NCBI GenBank assembly: GCA_965207385.1
Contig: CBDBLZ010000021.1
Span: 806,001-870,000 of the forward strand
Direction: 5' to 3'
Length of the DNA: 64,000 bases
DNA from: CAZXEU01 sp965207385
GTDB lineage: Bacteria; Bacteroidota; Rhodothermia; Rhodothermales; Bin80
In this document: in pieces, positions 1 through 11,178 of the stretch
How positions within the stretch are numbered: position 1 is the first letter of the stretch
How the letters are laid out: each line of letters opens with the position of its first letter
Translations under genes and position numbers: made by a program
The notes under the pieces: model-generated
Databases searched by the model: none
What the model saw: only the letters and a program-made list of their open reading frames with translations
Told to the model about the DNA's origin: nothing

Positions 1-1
1 T

Positions 2-811
2 CTGCGTCCCCGTATTGCATTCGTCGGGCGCCCCAACGTGGGCAAGTCGCTTCTTAGCAATGCGCTCCTGGGCCAGCAAAGAAGTGTCGTCACCAGCATA
101 GCCGGGACCACCCGGGATGCCGTGGATTCGGTGCTCTTGCATGAAGGCCAGGAGATTGTTCTGGTTGACACCGCAGGGCTGCGCAAGAGGGCGCGTGTAA
201 CCGAAAATGTGGAGTTTTATGCTGCGCTCCGCACCCGGCGGGCCATTGAGGCATGTGACGTAGCCGTGCTGCTGCTGGATGCCGGCCTTGGGCTGGAGGC
301 CCAGGACATCAAGGTGCTGAAGGATGCCGAAGAGCACGGAAAGGGTCTCGTGATAGCCGTCAACAAGTGGGACCTTGTTGCCAAGGAAACGAACACGGCC
401 AGGGACGTGGAGAGGCATATCCGCAGGCGTCTGAAGACTCTCGACCATGTCCCCGTTGTGTTCGTTTCGGCAAAGACCGGGCAGCGGATTCGAAGACTCC
501 TTGACATTTCGCTCGGCGTCGTGGCGCAGCGCAGGCGCAGGATTGGCACGGCCAGATTGAATGCCACGCTGCAGGAGGCAGTTGGCGCCCATCATCCGGC
601 CACACACCGGGGTAAGTTTGTGCAGCTCAAGTATGCAGCACAGGTAGGGGTTGAACCACCGGTAATCGCAGTTTTCTGCAATCATCCGAAGGCCATATCG
701 GAGTCATACACTCGCTATCTCACGAACCGGTTTCGCGAAGCGTTCGGATTCAGCGGCGTACCCCTGAAGCTGGTCTTCAGGCGAAAGTCGCGGCGGGAAA
801 CAGCGCGTTGA
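2..811 (+). CDS. der: Ribosome biogenesis GTPase Der (EngA), C-terminal part, 5' truncated by the window edge
   Basis: The frame is open from base 2, so the gene starts upstream; the GTG at 38 sits inside the P-loop and is not the start. The 269 visible residues are the second GTPase domain plus the KH-like domain of Der, which binds the 50S subunit during late assembly. Visible motifs: G1 GRPNVGKS (fragment residues 9-16), G2 region AGTTRD, G3 DTAG (about 56-59) followed by the LRKR stretch typical of Der G2, G4 NKWD (about 121), and G5 SAKTG. The C-terminal part has the family-like PPVIAVFCNHP and SYTRYLTNRFRE segments. The first GTPase domain is outside the window. The stop overlaps a TTG that opens the next frame, but the next gene more likely starts at 904. 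Confidence 0.95.
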   Translation: MRPRIAFVGRPNVGKSLLSNALLGQQRSVVTSIAGTTRDAVDSVLLHEGQEIVLVDTAGLRKRARVTENVEFYAALRTRRAIEACDVAVLLLDAGLGLEAQDIKVLKDAEEHGKGLVIAVNKWDLVAKETNTARDVERHIRRRLKTLDHVPVVFVSAKTGQRIRRLLDISLGVVAQRRRRIGTARLNATLQEAVGAHHPATHRGKFVQLKYAAQVGVEPPVIAVFCNHPKAISESYTRYLTNRFREAFGFSGVPLKLVFRRKSRRETAR

Positions 812-903
812 GCGCGATCCCCGGGAGCTCCCCTCTGGCGAGGCTGCCGGAACATTCGCGCCTCCTGCGGTATACCGGCCACTGCCAGACCCGCGGAGCA
901 GCC

Positions 904-1599
904 ATGCCCGGAATTCCCAAGATCACGACGGCGGAGAACGAACGCTCCCTCAACATCTGGGAACGCCTTTACTTGCCGGAGATCTTCAAGGGACTTGGAT
1001 ACAGTTTCCGCAAGCTGGTCAAGGAGCCGCAGTACACGGTGGAGTACCCGGATGAATTGTGGGATCCGCCTGACAGCTATCGCGGCAGGCCGGTGCTGGT
1101 CGAGGAAGACGGCAAGACACGGTGCGTGTCGTGCAATCTTTGCGCACGTGCCTGCCCTCCCATGGCCATTGCCATGCAGTCCAAGGAAGTGGACGATCCC
1201 TGCAGTCCCAAGGAGCGGGAGCCCGCGTGGTTTGAGATCAACATGCTCCGGTGCATCTACTGCGGATTCTGTGAGGAAGTCTGCCCGGAAGAAGCGATTG
1301 TCATGTCGAAGGAGTACGACCTAACGTTTCACAGCCGCGAGGACGCCATCTTCGGGCTGGAGCGTCTGATGGTCCCCGTGGATCGGCTTCGGGACCGGCT
1401 GGAGTACCTCGAAGAGTACCGCAATCCGCAGGAGAATCCGGATGCCTGGAACCACAAGGCAGAAAACAACCTGCACAGCCTGCGTGACCGGCACTTTCTT
1501 GAAGAGCTGATGGCAGCCGGGATGCGCGACCTGGAGAATACGCACCTCAGGGACGAGGAGCCCATCGCGACCGGCAACACCTGGGATGGCGCGGACTGA
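904..1599 (+). CDS. nuoI: NADH-quinone oxidoreductase subunit I (orphan, extended)
   Basis: A ferredoxin-like 2x[4Fe-4S] subunit of respiratory complex I, which carries electrons through the peripheral arm toward quinone. Two complete clusters are visible: C74-C77-C80-C84 and C117-C120-C123-C127, each as CxxCxxCxxxCP. At 231 residues it is longer than the usual 160-180; the extra length is an N-terminal stretch of about 70 residues and an acidic C-terminal tail of about 65. The ATG at 904 is chosen because residues before it (from TTG 808) look non-proteinaceous and a weak GGAG lies upstream. No other nuo gene is in the window. Its last codons overlap the next gene's start by 14 bases, so the two are probably co-transcribed. 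Confidence 0.88.
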   Translation: MPGIPKITTAENERSLNIWERLYLPEIFKGLGYSFRKLVKEPQYTVEYPDELWDPPDSYRGRPVLVEEDGKTRCVSCNLCARACPPMAIAMQSKEVDDPCSPKEREPAWFEINMLRCIYCGFCEEVCPEEAIVMSKEYDLTFHSREDAIFGLERLMVPVDRLRDRLEYLEEYRNPQENPDAWNHKAENNLHSLRDRHFLEELMAAGMRDLENTHLRDEEPIATGNTWDGAD

Positions 1600-2068
1600 G
1601 CCGGCATCGCAGCGCGCAGCGGTGCTTTCCCAGTTGCAGCATCTTGTCGAAGAAGCCGGTGCCACCAAGCCATTGGCTGCCCGGCTGCCGAGTCCGATCC
1701 TGCTAGAGCGCCCGGCACCCGACGCTCCATCGGTAACGGAACTCTACTGCGCGCTTGCCGCCTGGGACAGTGAGGTTTTCCTGCCGCTTGTGCGGCGAAT
1801 GGTCGCCGAAGATGTGCCGCGGCATGTAGAGCCGGCGCCGACGGCACAGCAGGTGCAGGAACACTCCATCGGGCTTGTCCTTGACCGCGTGCGAGCATCC
1901 CGGCGGGACCTGGTGGCTTTTGTCCGGGATCTGCCGCCGTCCGCCTGGAACCGGCAGGCCATACTCTGGGGAAGGCGCTACGACATGTATGGAGTTCTGC
2001 ATCTGGCTACGCAGCATACTACGGAAGTACTGCGATCCGTGGCCGGCCAGCTAAACGCCTGCCTGTGA
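1586..2068 (+). CDS. DinB-like four-helix-bundle protein, function unknown
   Basis: A 160-residue soluble protein that starts inside the 3' end of nuoI (14-base overlap) and stops one base before holA, so it is translationally packed in this operon. The predicted pattern is four amphipathic helices. The C-terminal helix contains HLATQHTTEVL, which resembles the last metal-binding helix of DinB/DfsB-type hydrolases; a conserved tryptophan-rich loop precedes it. I cannot confirm a full metal triad by eye. DinB-superfamily members are often thiol-dependent transferases or damage-induced proteins of unknown role, so no reaction is proposed. Confidence 0.6.
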   Translation: MARTEPASQRAAVLSQLQHLVEEAGATKPLAARLPSPILLERPAPDAPSVTELYCALAAWDSEVFLPLVRRMVAEDVPRHVEPAPTAQQVQEHSIGLVLDRVRASRRDLVAFVRDLPPSAWNRQAILWGRRYDMYGVLHLATQHTTEVLRSVAGQLNACL

Positions 2069-2069
2069 G

Positions 2070-3098
2070 ATGAAGGGCCGTGGGAGGACGTATGCAGACC
2101 TGAAGTCCGAATTCCGAGGCGGTGCCTTCCGGCCGCTTTACTTCCTTTACGGCGCGGAATCCTTTTTTATGGACGAGTTGCACGGCGAGCTTCTCGCCTG
2201 TGCGCTCCAGCCGCACGAACGAGATTTCAATAGCGATGTCGTTTACGGGCCGGATACGAATGCTACTGCGGTGCTGGGCCTGTGCACAGCCTTCCCCATG
2301 ATGGCGGCGCGCCGCGTGGTAGTTGTGCGCAGCTTCGAGCTTCTCAAGGACAATGCCAAATTTGCCAGGTACGCGGAGGAGCCGAATCCGTCGGCTGTGG
2401 TGCTGTTGATTTACAACGGAAGGCCAAGGTTCAATGCGGAGCCGTACAGGTCGCTCAAGCGGCTGGCGGTGTCTGCGGAATTCCGCCCGCTTTATGACAA
2501 TGAAGTACCGGCGTTTGTGGCCGCTCGCCTTCAGGATGCCGGATGCCGGGCGCCGCAGGAGGTATCACAGATGCTGGCAGACTATGTAGGCACGTCCCTG
2601 CACAGTGTGGCGAACGAGATTGACAAGCTGCTCACGTACCTGGGAGAGCGGCGCGACCTTGCGCCGGAGGACGTTATTCAGGCCAGTGGCCAGACGCGCG
2701 CCTTCAACGTCTTCGAACTGCAGCGCGCTCTGGGGGAGGGGCGCAAGGAGGAGGTTCATCTCATTGGTGAGCGCATACTGGGGGGAGCCTCCAACAGGCG
2801 CGGTGAGGCGCTGAGAATCGTCTACGTACTCCACAGTTTCGTGGCGAAGCTGTGGAAGCTCCAGGGTTATAGGGGCGGCGGGCGGACTTCAAAGGAATTG
2901 GCGGCCCACATCGCTGTGTCCCCGTTTGTGCTCCGGCAGTACCAGTCAGCCCTGCGAAGGACATCTGCACCGGCCCTCGAGAAGGCATTCGCTGCGCTCT
3001 TGGCAGCCGACTACGAGCTGAAGGGCGGGTCACGACGGGAAGAGGGCCTCGTCATTACTCTGCTGCTGCGAAGGCTGCTTGAGAGCTTTTCCTCCTGA
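2070..3098 (+). CDS. holA: DNA polymerase III subunit delta
   Basis: The delta subunit is the wrench of the clamp loader that opens the beta sliding clamp. The 342-residue length fits HolA. Family features visible: the N-terminal PLYFLYGAESFFMDE segment (residues about 22-36), which replaces a real P-loop, then the central MAARRVVVVRSFELL strand-helix (about 79-93), a domain II lid with DYVGTSLHSVANEIDKL (about 174-190), and the C-terminal collar region with ALRIVYVLHSFVAKLWKL. The start is one base after the previous stop, which supports this ATG and translational coupling. Confidence 0.92.
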   Translation: MKGRGRTYADLKSEFRGGAFRPLYFLYGAESFFMDELHGELLACALQPHERDFNSDVVYGPDTNATAVLGLCTAFPMMAARRVVVVRSFELLKDNAKFARYAEEPNPSAVVLLIYNGRPRFNAEPYRSLKRLAVSAEFRPLYDNEVPAFVAARLQDAGCRAPQEVSQMLADYVGTSLHSVANEIDKLLTYLGERRDLAPEDVIQASGQTRAFNVFELQRALGEGRKEEVHLIGERILGGASNRRGEALRIVYVLHSFVAKLWKLQGYRGGGRTSKELAAHIAVSPFVLRQYQSALRRTSAPALEKAFAALLAADYELKGGSRREEGLVITLLLRRLLESFSS

Positions 3099-3205
3099 TC
3101 GGGTCCGCGGAAGCCGAGGGAACCGTCCACCGTGCTTCCGCATTCGGAAACATTACATTTGCACGCTCATTGGGAAATCTGCACCGCACCAGTTACGGCT
3201 CGCTT

Positions 3206-3715
3206 ATGGGAAGCGGATACCACGGCGAAATTCCGGGGGACAGGGTATTGACGGGCGATTCTTCGACCCCGTGTCTGGACGAATTGCTCTGTGAATATGT
3301 GGATGGCACCATGGACCGCGTGGTGCGCACCGCCTTCGAGGAATGCATGACGAATGATGCCTGCCTTGCGCAACTCGTGGAGCGGCTCCGGTGCATGCGA
3401 CTGCTGCTCTGCCAGCACAGATGTCGCGCACCCCGTGACCTGCAGTCCCGGATACTGGAGCGCTTGCAACGAGAGCTTGTCGTCGCTGCCGACCCCGCGC
3501 CCGAACCCTCGCCGGGCTTTGTCAGGGCGGGCTCCGTGATTGTCGCGCTTTTAATGGCCGGAGTACTGGCGGGAGTGTCCTGGCTTGGCTCTTCCGACAG
3601 AACCGAATCCTATCCGGTCTACGTTTCCAATACCGGAATCCCGTCTGCCGGTATGGAGGTCATGGGGCAGCCCGAGTACCCGAATCCTGCCGAAGTTGCT
3701 GCAAAGGGCCCTTAG
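3206..3715 (+). CDS. Anti-sigma-factor-like single-pass membrane protein; stop codon inside a tRNA gene
   Basis: A 169-residue protein with a soluble N-terminal part (about 1-95), one membrane helix (about 107-128, AGSVIVALLMAGVLAGVSWLG) and a short outer tail. The N-terminal part has the 'LCEYVDGTMD' opening of ZAS/zf-HC2 anti-sigma domains, but the usual HxxxCxxC zinc motif is degenerate (ECMTNDAC), so zinc binding is doubtful; there are several extra cysteines. No ECF sigma gene is adjacent. The start is taken as ATG 3206; a TTG at 3170 would add 12 residues. Its TAG stop (3713-3715) is formed by U8-A9-G10 of the following tRNA-Val, a 10-base overlap. Function by similarity only. Confidence 0.6.
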   Translation: MGSGYHGEIPGDRVLTGDSSTPCLDELLCEYVDGTMDRVVRTAFEECMTNDACLAQLVERLRCMRLLLCQHRCRAPRDLQSRILERLQRELVVAADPAPEPSPGFVRAGSVIVALLMAGVLAGVSWLGSSDRTESYPVYVSNTGIPSAGMEVMGQPEYPNPAEVAAKGP

Positions 3716-3779
3716 CTCAGTGGTTTAGAGCGCTCGCCTCACACGCGAGAGGTCACAGGTTCGAATCCCGTAGGGCCCA
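3706..3779 (+). tRNA. tRNA-Val (anticodon CAC)
   Basis: A full cloverleaf can be drawn. Acceptor stem GGGCCCT/AGGGCCC (3706-3712 with 3772-3778) is perfect; D stem GCTC/GAGC; anticodon stem CTCGC/GCGAG with loop CTCACAC, giving anticodon CAC at 3740-3742 (reads GUG, valine); 5-base variable loop; T stem ACAGG/CCCGT with one A-C mismatch and loop TTCGAAT. The discriminator is A at 3779. CCA is not encoded. The 5' end overlaps the stop of the upstream gene and the 3' end is followed within 50 bases by a coding start. Confidence 0.96.
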
Positions 3780-3825
3780 CAGTATGCCAGGCGTGTCTGT
3801 TCCGCTCACCGAACTGATCAGAAAA

Positions 3826-6177
3826 ATGCATAACTGCAAAAGAGCATTCTTACTGGTTCTGGCCGCGGCGTGCCTGCCCGCATTGGCCTGGTCCCAGTCC
3901 TATTTCCAGGCCGATCCTCCGGTCGCCGCGGCGTTTGGAGGCTCACTTGCCGCGTGGCAGGACTGGTACTTTGTCGGGGAGCCTGTGAGCTTCAGGCATC
4001 CGGGTCGCGTGCACGTCTACCATCTCGGCGAGGAAGGGACCTGGCAGCGGTCTGCCATGCTCGAGGGGGCGCTCATGGACAGCGGCTTCGGAACAGCACT
4101 CTCGGCCGGCGGCGGTGCGCTTCTCGTCGCGGAAGCAGGCGAGGTGCAGAGTTATTTCCTGGAGGATGGATCCTGGACGGCCGCTGCCGGTCTGGCCGTT
4201 AGCGAACTGACGGCGGCAGCCAGATTCGGGATGGCGGTTGCAACGGACGGCGAGCTGGCTTTTGTCGGTGCGCCGGGAGATAGTGGCGGCGCGGGTGCCG
4301 TGTATGTTTTCGAGCGCGGCGACGCGGGTTGGACACTGGATGTCAAACTCGAGCCGCAGAACGGAGAGCGGAGTTTTGGCAGTTCCCTGGCATGGTCGCA
4401 AGGTCATCTGCTGGTCGGCGCGCCGGGTAGCGAAGCAGGTTCCGCCACGCTCTACGGCCGCGATGGCACAAGCGGGGCATTCTCCGTTTCGGCGAGCTTT
4501 GTCGGAAGCGACGTGGAGGCAAGTCGCAGCTTCGGCAGCGCGGTGCACCTGGCCGGGCGCGTCGCGGCTATAGGTGCGCCACAGGACCGGCGTCTGAGCG
4601 GGTCCGTGCACGTATTCGAAGGCATGGACGGCAACTGGATGCATACCGGTACCATTGTGCCGGTGGAGCAGCAGGCCCGCACCATGTTCGGCACGGCAGT
4701 GCAGGTAAGCGGCGACGATATCTGGATTGGTGCGCCGGGTGCCGGCGGCGGCGTGTACCGGTACGCACGCCAGGAGGAACCAGGGGCCTGGCACCAGCTG
4801 CAGGAATGGAGTCCGGAATCCGGCGGCACGTCCGATCGGCTTGGCAGCAAGGTGGCTGCCGGCGCGAATGTGGTTCTGGCGGGCGCACCGGGAACGGACT
4901 ATGGCCTGGGAAACGTGATGGTGCTGCAAAGGACAATGGACGGAAGCTGGCAGAGTGCGGACGCGCTGGCCAGTGACATTGAAGCCATGGAGGCCATTTC
5001 CGGTGCGCAGATCGACTGTGAAGACGGTACTGCCGCCTCGTTTTCCTGTTCGGAAATGGATCTCGTGTCATTTCTTCCTCTTCACGAAATGGGAGCAGCC
5101 AGGGGCGTTCGCCTCAATGACGTGTGGGGCTGGACCGACCCGGAATCGGGCCGGGAATACGCGCTGGTGGGCCACCTTGAGGCCGCCGTCTTCGTGGATG
5201 TAAGCGATCCGTCCCGTCCCGTCTACCTGGGCCAGCTGCCGCGCACCGAAGGATCGCCTGGAAGCACGTGGCGAGACATAAAGGTATACAAGGACCACGC
5301 ATACATCGTGGCGGACGGTGCCGGAGCGCATGGCATGCAGGTATTTGACCTGCGGCAGCTGCGCGACCTGACGGAAATCCCCGTAACCTTCGAGGCCACC
5401 GTTCATTATGATCTGATCCACAGCGCGCACAACATTGTGATCAATGAGGAAACCGGCTATGCCTTCGCGGTTGGAGCCAGCGGCGGTGGTGAAAGCTGCG
5501 GCGGGGGTCTTCACATGATCGACATCCGTGAGCCGCAGATGCCAACTTTCGCCGGGTGCTTTGCTGATGCGACCACCGGGCGACGCAAGACCGGATATTC
5601 GCACGATGCGCAGTGCGTCGTGTACCGCGGCCCGGACACGGAGCATCTCGGCAAGCAGATCTGTGTGGGCGCCAACGAGACTGCCATCAGCATCGCGGAT
5701 GTAACGGACAAGGAGAACCCGATAGCCATCGGCTCCGGTTCGTATCCGGATGCGGGCTATGTCCATCAAGGCTGGCTTTCGGAGGATCAGCGGTATTTCT
5801 ACCAGAATGACGAAACGGACGAGCTTTCCGGCAAGGCGGAGCGCACGCGGACCCTCGTCTGGGACGTAAGCGACCTCGACGATCCCGTAATGGTGAGGGA
5901 GTTCTTTGGACCCACGTCCGCCACGGACCACAATCTGTACGTGCACGGCCAGCTGATGTACCAGACCAACAATGCCAGCGGGCTGAGGGTACTCGATATC
6001 TCCGATCCTGAAGATCCTGTTGAAGTAGGATTCTTCGACACCACGCCGTACGGCACAGACGAGGCAGGCTTTAACGGCACGTGGAGCAGTTATCCCTACT
6101 TTGACAGCGGCATCGTAGTCGTGACCAGCCGCCGCGAGGGACTCTTCATCGTCAAAAGGCGCACGGTGGACACGTAA
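3826..6177 (+). CDS. Secreted choice-of-anchor-B family protein with N-terminal FG-GAP-like repeats
   Basis: A 783-residue exported protein. The ATG at 3826 is preferred over 3784 because it begins directly at a signal peptide (KR, then AFLLVLAAACLPALAWSQ). Residues about 35-395 carry five to six integrin-like FG-GAP repeats, seen as recurring FGxxV...IGAPG/VGAPG units spaced about 50-60 residues. Residues about 410-780 are the choice-of-anchor-B/LVIVD propeller region: HLEAAVFVDVSDPSRPVYLG, WRDIKVYKDHAYIVADG, HSAHNIVINEETGYAF, and a run of 'VSDLDDPV' and 'ISDPEDPV' blades. Both halves would form beta-propellers. No C-terminal sorting tail is evident. It starts 46 bases after tRNA-Val and may share its transcript. 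Ligand unknown. Confidence 0.85.
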   Translation: MHNCKRAFLLVLAAACLPALAWSQSYFQADPPVAAAFGGSLAAWQDWYFVGEPVSFRHPGRVHVYHLGEEGTWQRSAMLEGALMDSGFGTALSAGGGALLVAEAGEVQSYFLEDGSWTAAAGLAVSELTAAARFGMAVATDGELAFVGAPGDSGGAGAVYVFERGDAGWTLDVKLEPQNGERSFGSSLAWSQGHLLVGAPGSEAGSATLYGRDGTSGAFSVSASFVGSDVEASRSFGSAVHLAGRVAAIGAPQDRRLSGSVHVFEGMDGNWMHTGTIVPVEQQARTMFGTAVQVSGDDIWIGAPGAGGGVYRYARQEEPGAWHQLQEWSPESGGTSDRLGSKVAAGANVVLAGAPGTDYGLGNVMVLQRTMDGSWQSADALASDIEAMEAISGAQIDCEDGTAASFSCSEMDLVSFLPLHEMGAARGVRLNDVWGWTDPESGREYALVGHLEAAVFVDVSDPSRPVYLGQLPRTEGSPGSTWRDIKVYKDHAYIVADGAGAHGMQVFDLRQLRDLTEIPVTFEATVHYDLIHSAHNIVINEETGYAFAVGASGGGESCGGGLHMIDIREPQMPTFAGCFADATTGRRKTGYSHDAQCVVYRGPDTEHLGKQICVGANETAISIADVTDKENPIAIGSGSYPDAGYVHQGWLSEDQRYFYQNDETDELSGKAERTRTLVWDVSDLDDPVMVREFFGPTSATDHNLYVHGQLMYQTNNASGLRVLDISDPEDPVEVGFFDTTPYGTDEAGFNGTWSSYPYFDSGIVVVTSRREGLFIVKRRTVDT

Positions 6178-6184
6178 TCCCGCC

Positions 6185-8566
<2,382 letters not shown>

Positions 8567-8681
8567 ACGCACTGCTGTGCCTTGTGTCTGCGGGATCATT
8601 TGCCGTTACACGTGTGTTTCCTGAAGCCGCCTTTCTGAAGCCGATACCCAGCCCTTTTTTCGAGACCCCACGACCGTAGAG

Positions 8682-9521
8682 ATGTACGTCCCGCGTCGCC
8701 AGCGCATGCTCGACCAGTACCTTAAGGAGATCGGGCAAATCGATCTTGTTACTCCTGCAGAGGAAGCCGAGCTGGCCCGGCGAATCAAGCAGGGGGACGA
8801 GGAAGCGCTGCTGAAACTGACCCGTGTCAACCTGCGCTTTGTCGTATCCGTGGCCAAGAAATATCAGGGGCAGGGATTGCACCTGACCGACCTGATCAAT
8901 GAGGGCAACTACGGCCTGATCAAGGCGGCCAAGCGGTTTGATGAAACCAGGGGATTCAAGTTCATTTCCTATGCCGTGTGGTGGATCCGGCAGGCGATAC
9001 TGCAGGCACTTGCCGAGCAGGGCCGGGTTGTTCGCCTCCCGCTCAACAGGATCGGGACGATTAGCAAGATCAGGAAAATGAGCGCGCGGCTGGCTCAGCG
9101 CCACGAGCGCCTGCCAAACCTGGAGGAGCTGGCAAACGAGCTGGACATTGATGTCGAGAAGGTTCGGGAGGCCATGCAGCACACCGGGCGGCACTTGTCC
9201 ATGGACGCGCCCTTCAATGAGGACGACGACAACAGCCTGCTGGACGTGCTGCCCAGTAACGAGGGTGTGGCACCGGACGAGCCGCTACTGGATGAATCGG
9301 TAAAGATAGATATCGAGGCTGCGCTGGCCATGCTGCATCCACGCGAAGCGGAGATTACCCGGCTCTACTTCGGAATCGGCCGGGAGCACCCGCTGACACT
9401 TGAAGAGATCGGGCAGCGATTCGGACTGACCCGGGAGCGGGTTCGTCAGATTAAGGAAAAGGCCCTGCGCAAGCTGCGACAGAAGCATCGCAGAGAGGAG
9501 CTGAAGGCCCATATCGGCTGA
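8682..9521 (+). CDS. rpoD: RNA polymerase primary sigma factor (RpoD/SigA type, short form)
   Basis: A 279-residue sigma-70 protein. Region 1.2 (DQYLKEIGQIDLVTPAEEAELARRI) follows the start almost at once, so region 1.1 is absent, as in Bacteroidota primary sigmas. Region 2 has LRFVVSVAKKYQ, LINEGNYGLIKAAKRFDETRGFKF and the promoter-melting SYAVWWIRQAI segment; region 3 spans about 125-200; region 4.2 has the helix-turn-helix LTLEEIGQRFGLTRERVRQIKEKAL. The ATG at 8682 gives the normal family N-terminus. The gene is flanked by 115 bases upstream and 206 downstream, so it may be transcribed alone. Confidence 0.94.
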   Translation: MYVPRRQRMLDQYLKEIGQIDLVTPAEEAELARRIKQGDEEALLKLTRVNLRFVVSVAKKYQGQGLHLTDLINEGNYGLIKAAKRFDETRGFKFISYAVWWIRQAILQALAEQGRVVRLPLNRIGTISKIRKMSARLAQRHERLPNLEELANELDIDVEKVREAMQHTGRHLSMDAPFNEDDDNSLLDVLPSNEGVAPDEPLLDESVKIDIEAALAMLHPREAEITRLYFGIGREHPLTLEEIGQRFGLTRERVRQIKEKALRKLRQKHRREELKAHIG

Positions 9522-9727
9522 TGGGCAAGGTCGTGAGTTACCCGGAATGACCAGGGATGTGAGTTCGTCAAAGCCGGGCAGCGTGCTACCAGGTCCGCAT
9601 TTGTTGCCGATGCCATCTCTACCGTAACACCGCGCCGCATTCCCCGTAATGACTCTTCTAGGGAGGGCACTCAACAGGCGTCAGCAGTAGCGGGCCAATA
9701 CCCCTGGACAATCCCCCGGACAGATTC

Positions 9728-11140
9728 ATGCCTGAAAGTTTCGGTCAACCCCGCCGCAATCCTTGCCGCTACTTTTGCCGGTGGTCTGCCGCGCTCGTGG
9801 CGCTCGCATTCCTTTCGTCTGCGGCTTCGGCGCAGGACGTGCAGCAGATTACCTTCAACGATGCCGTACGCATTGCGCTGGACAACAACGTACAGCTCCG
9901 GCGCGCGGCCAACACGGTTCGCGCGCAGGAGAACGCGGTGCGCAGTTCCAGGGCCGCCTTCCTGCCCAGCCTGAATCTCTCCACGGGCTCTTCCCGCTAC
10001 TATGGTCTGAACTTCGACCAGATAACGGGCGACCTGGTAACGTTTTCGAGTGACCGGGTTTCGCTGAGTGCGTTTTCGAGCATAACGCTCTTCCAGGGTT
10101 TCCGCGAATTTGCTGCGCTCGCGCAGGCGCGCATGGACCTGACGGCGAGCGACCTGACGCATGAGCGCCAGCGCCAGACCGTGGTGTTTCTCGTGATGAC
10201 GCAGTTCCTGGACCTCATTCAGAGCCGGGAGAGTATCGCCATCCAGGAGGAAAACCTTGCCGCGCAGCAGCAGCTTCTGACGCAAGTCGATGAATTCGTG
10301 CGCGTGGGCACGCGGCCCATGGCAGATCTGTACCAGCAGCAGGCCCAGACGGCGAACGCGGAACTGCTTCTTCTGGACGCCGAGCGCAGCGTCAGGTTGG
10401 CGGAAACGCGGCTCATCCAGACGCTGTACCTGGATCCGTACGGTACGTACGAATTCGTGAGCCCGGACCTGAGCGAGATGCCGCTGGTGCCCGAGGCCTT
10501 TGAAATTGACGGATTGCTGACCAGCGCGTTTGAAAGAAGGCTGGACCTGCGTGCACAGGAGTCCAGGATCGGGGCCTCAGAACAGGGCATACGCTTCGCT
10601 CGCGGCAGCAGATTGCCGTCCGTGAGCTTCTCGGGCAGCGCCGGCACCAGTTATTCCAGCGCGCAGCGGCAAAGGGGTTTCGGGCCCGACGCCCAAATCG
10701 TCCCGTTTGCCGACCAGTTTCGGGACAACCGGTCCCAGAATATCGGGCTGAACCTGCAGCTGCCGCTCTTCAACCGGCTTCGCACGCGGGCGCAGGTGCA
10801 GCAGGCCCAGATCAGTCTCAACAACGCGCAGCTGGACCTTGACAATCTTCGGCACGACATCGCCGTGGAAGTGCGCCAGGCCTATCTCGAATACGTCAAT
10901 GACGAAAAGAATCTCGATGTCACCGAGATACAGCTGCAGTCTGCAGAACAGGCCCTGCAGGCGGAGCAGGAGCGCTACAACGTCGGAGCAAGCACGCTGG
11001 TGGAGCTTTCCCAGGCGCGCGCCAACTATGTCCGGTCCCTGAGCGACCGATCGAATGCCCGCTTCAATTTCCTGTTTCGCAAGCGGCTTATCGAGTACTA
11101 CACAGGCGTGCTTGATCCCGGTCGTCCCCTTTTTGAATAG
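9728..11140 (+). CDS. tolC: TolC-family outer-membrane efflux protein
   Basis: A 470-residue outer-membrane channel protein with a signal peptide ending SSAASAQ (about residue 36). Two OEP repeats are visible. Each begins with a long helical stretch such as ITFNDAVRIALDNNVQLRRAANTV and ends in the NAELLLLDAER or 'RFNFLFRKRLIEYYTG' type; the second contains NIGLNLQLPLFNRLRTRAQVQQAQISLNNAQLDL-like coiled coil with LPLFN typical of the family. It is the first gene of a three-gene set with an adaptor and an ABC ATPase, so it is probably the exit duct of a tripartite exporter. The symbol is family-level; the substrate is unknown. Confidence 0.9.
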   Translation: MPESFGQPRRNPCRYFCRWSAALVALAFLSSAASAQDVQQITFNDAVRIALDNNVQLRRAANTVRAQENAVRSSRAAFLPSLNLSTGSSRYYGLNFDQITGDLVTFSSDRVSLSAFSSITLFQGFREFAALAQARMDLTASDLTHERQRQTVVFLVMTQFLDLIQSRESIAIQEENLAAQQQLLTQVDEFVRVGTRPMADLYQQQAQTANAELLLLDAERSVRLAETRLIQTLYLDPYGTYEFVSPDLSEMPLVPEAFEIDGLLTSAFERRLDLRAQESRIGASEQGIRFARGSRLPSVSFSGSAGTSYSSAQRQRGFGPDAQIVPFADQFRDNRSQNIGLNLQLPLFNRLRTRAQVQQAQISLNNAQLDLDNLRHDIAVEVRQAYLEYVNDEKNLDVTEIQLQSAEQALQAEQERYNVGASTLVELSQARANYVRSLSDRSNARFNFLFRKRLIEYYTGVLDPGRPLFE

Positions 11141-11178
11141 CACCTCGCGAAGCGGGGCCATACCGAACCAACTATACC

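Noticed and set aside
8621..8643. Direct repeat CTGAAGCCG x2 upstream of rpoD
   Set aside because: Only two 9-base copies with a 14-base period; this could be chance.
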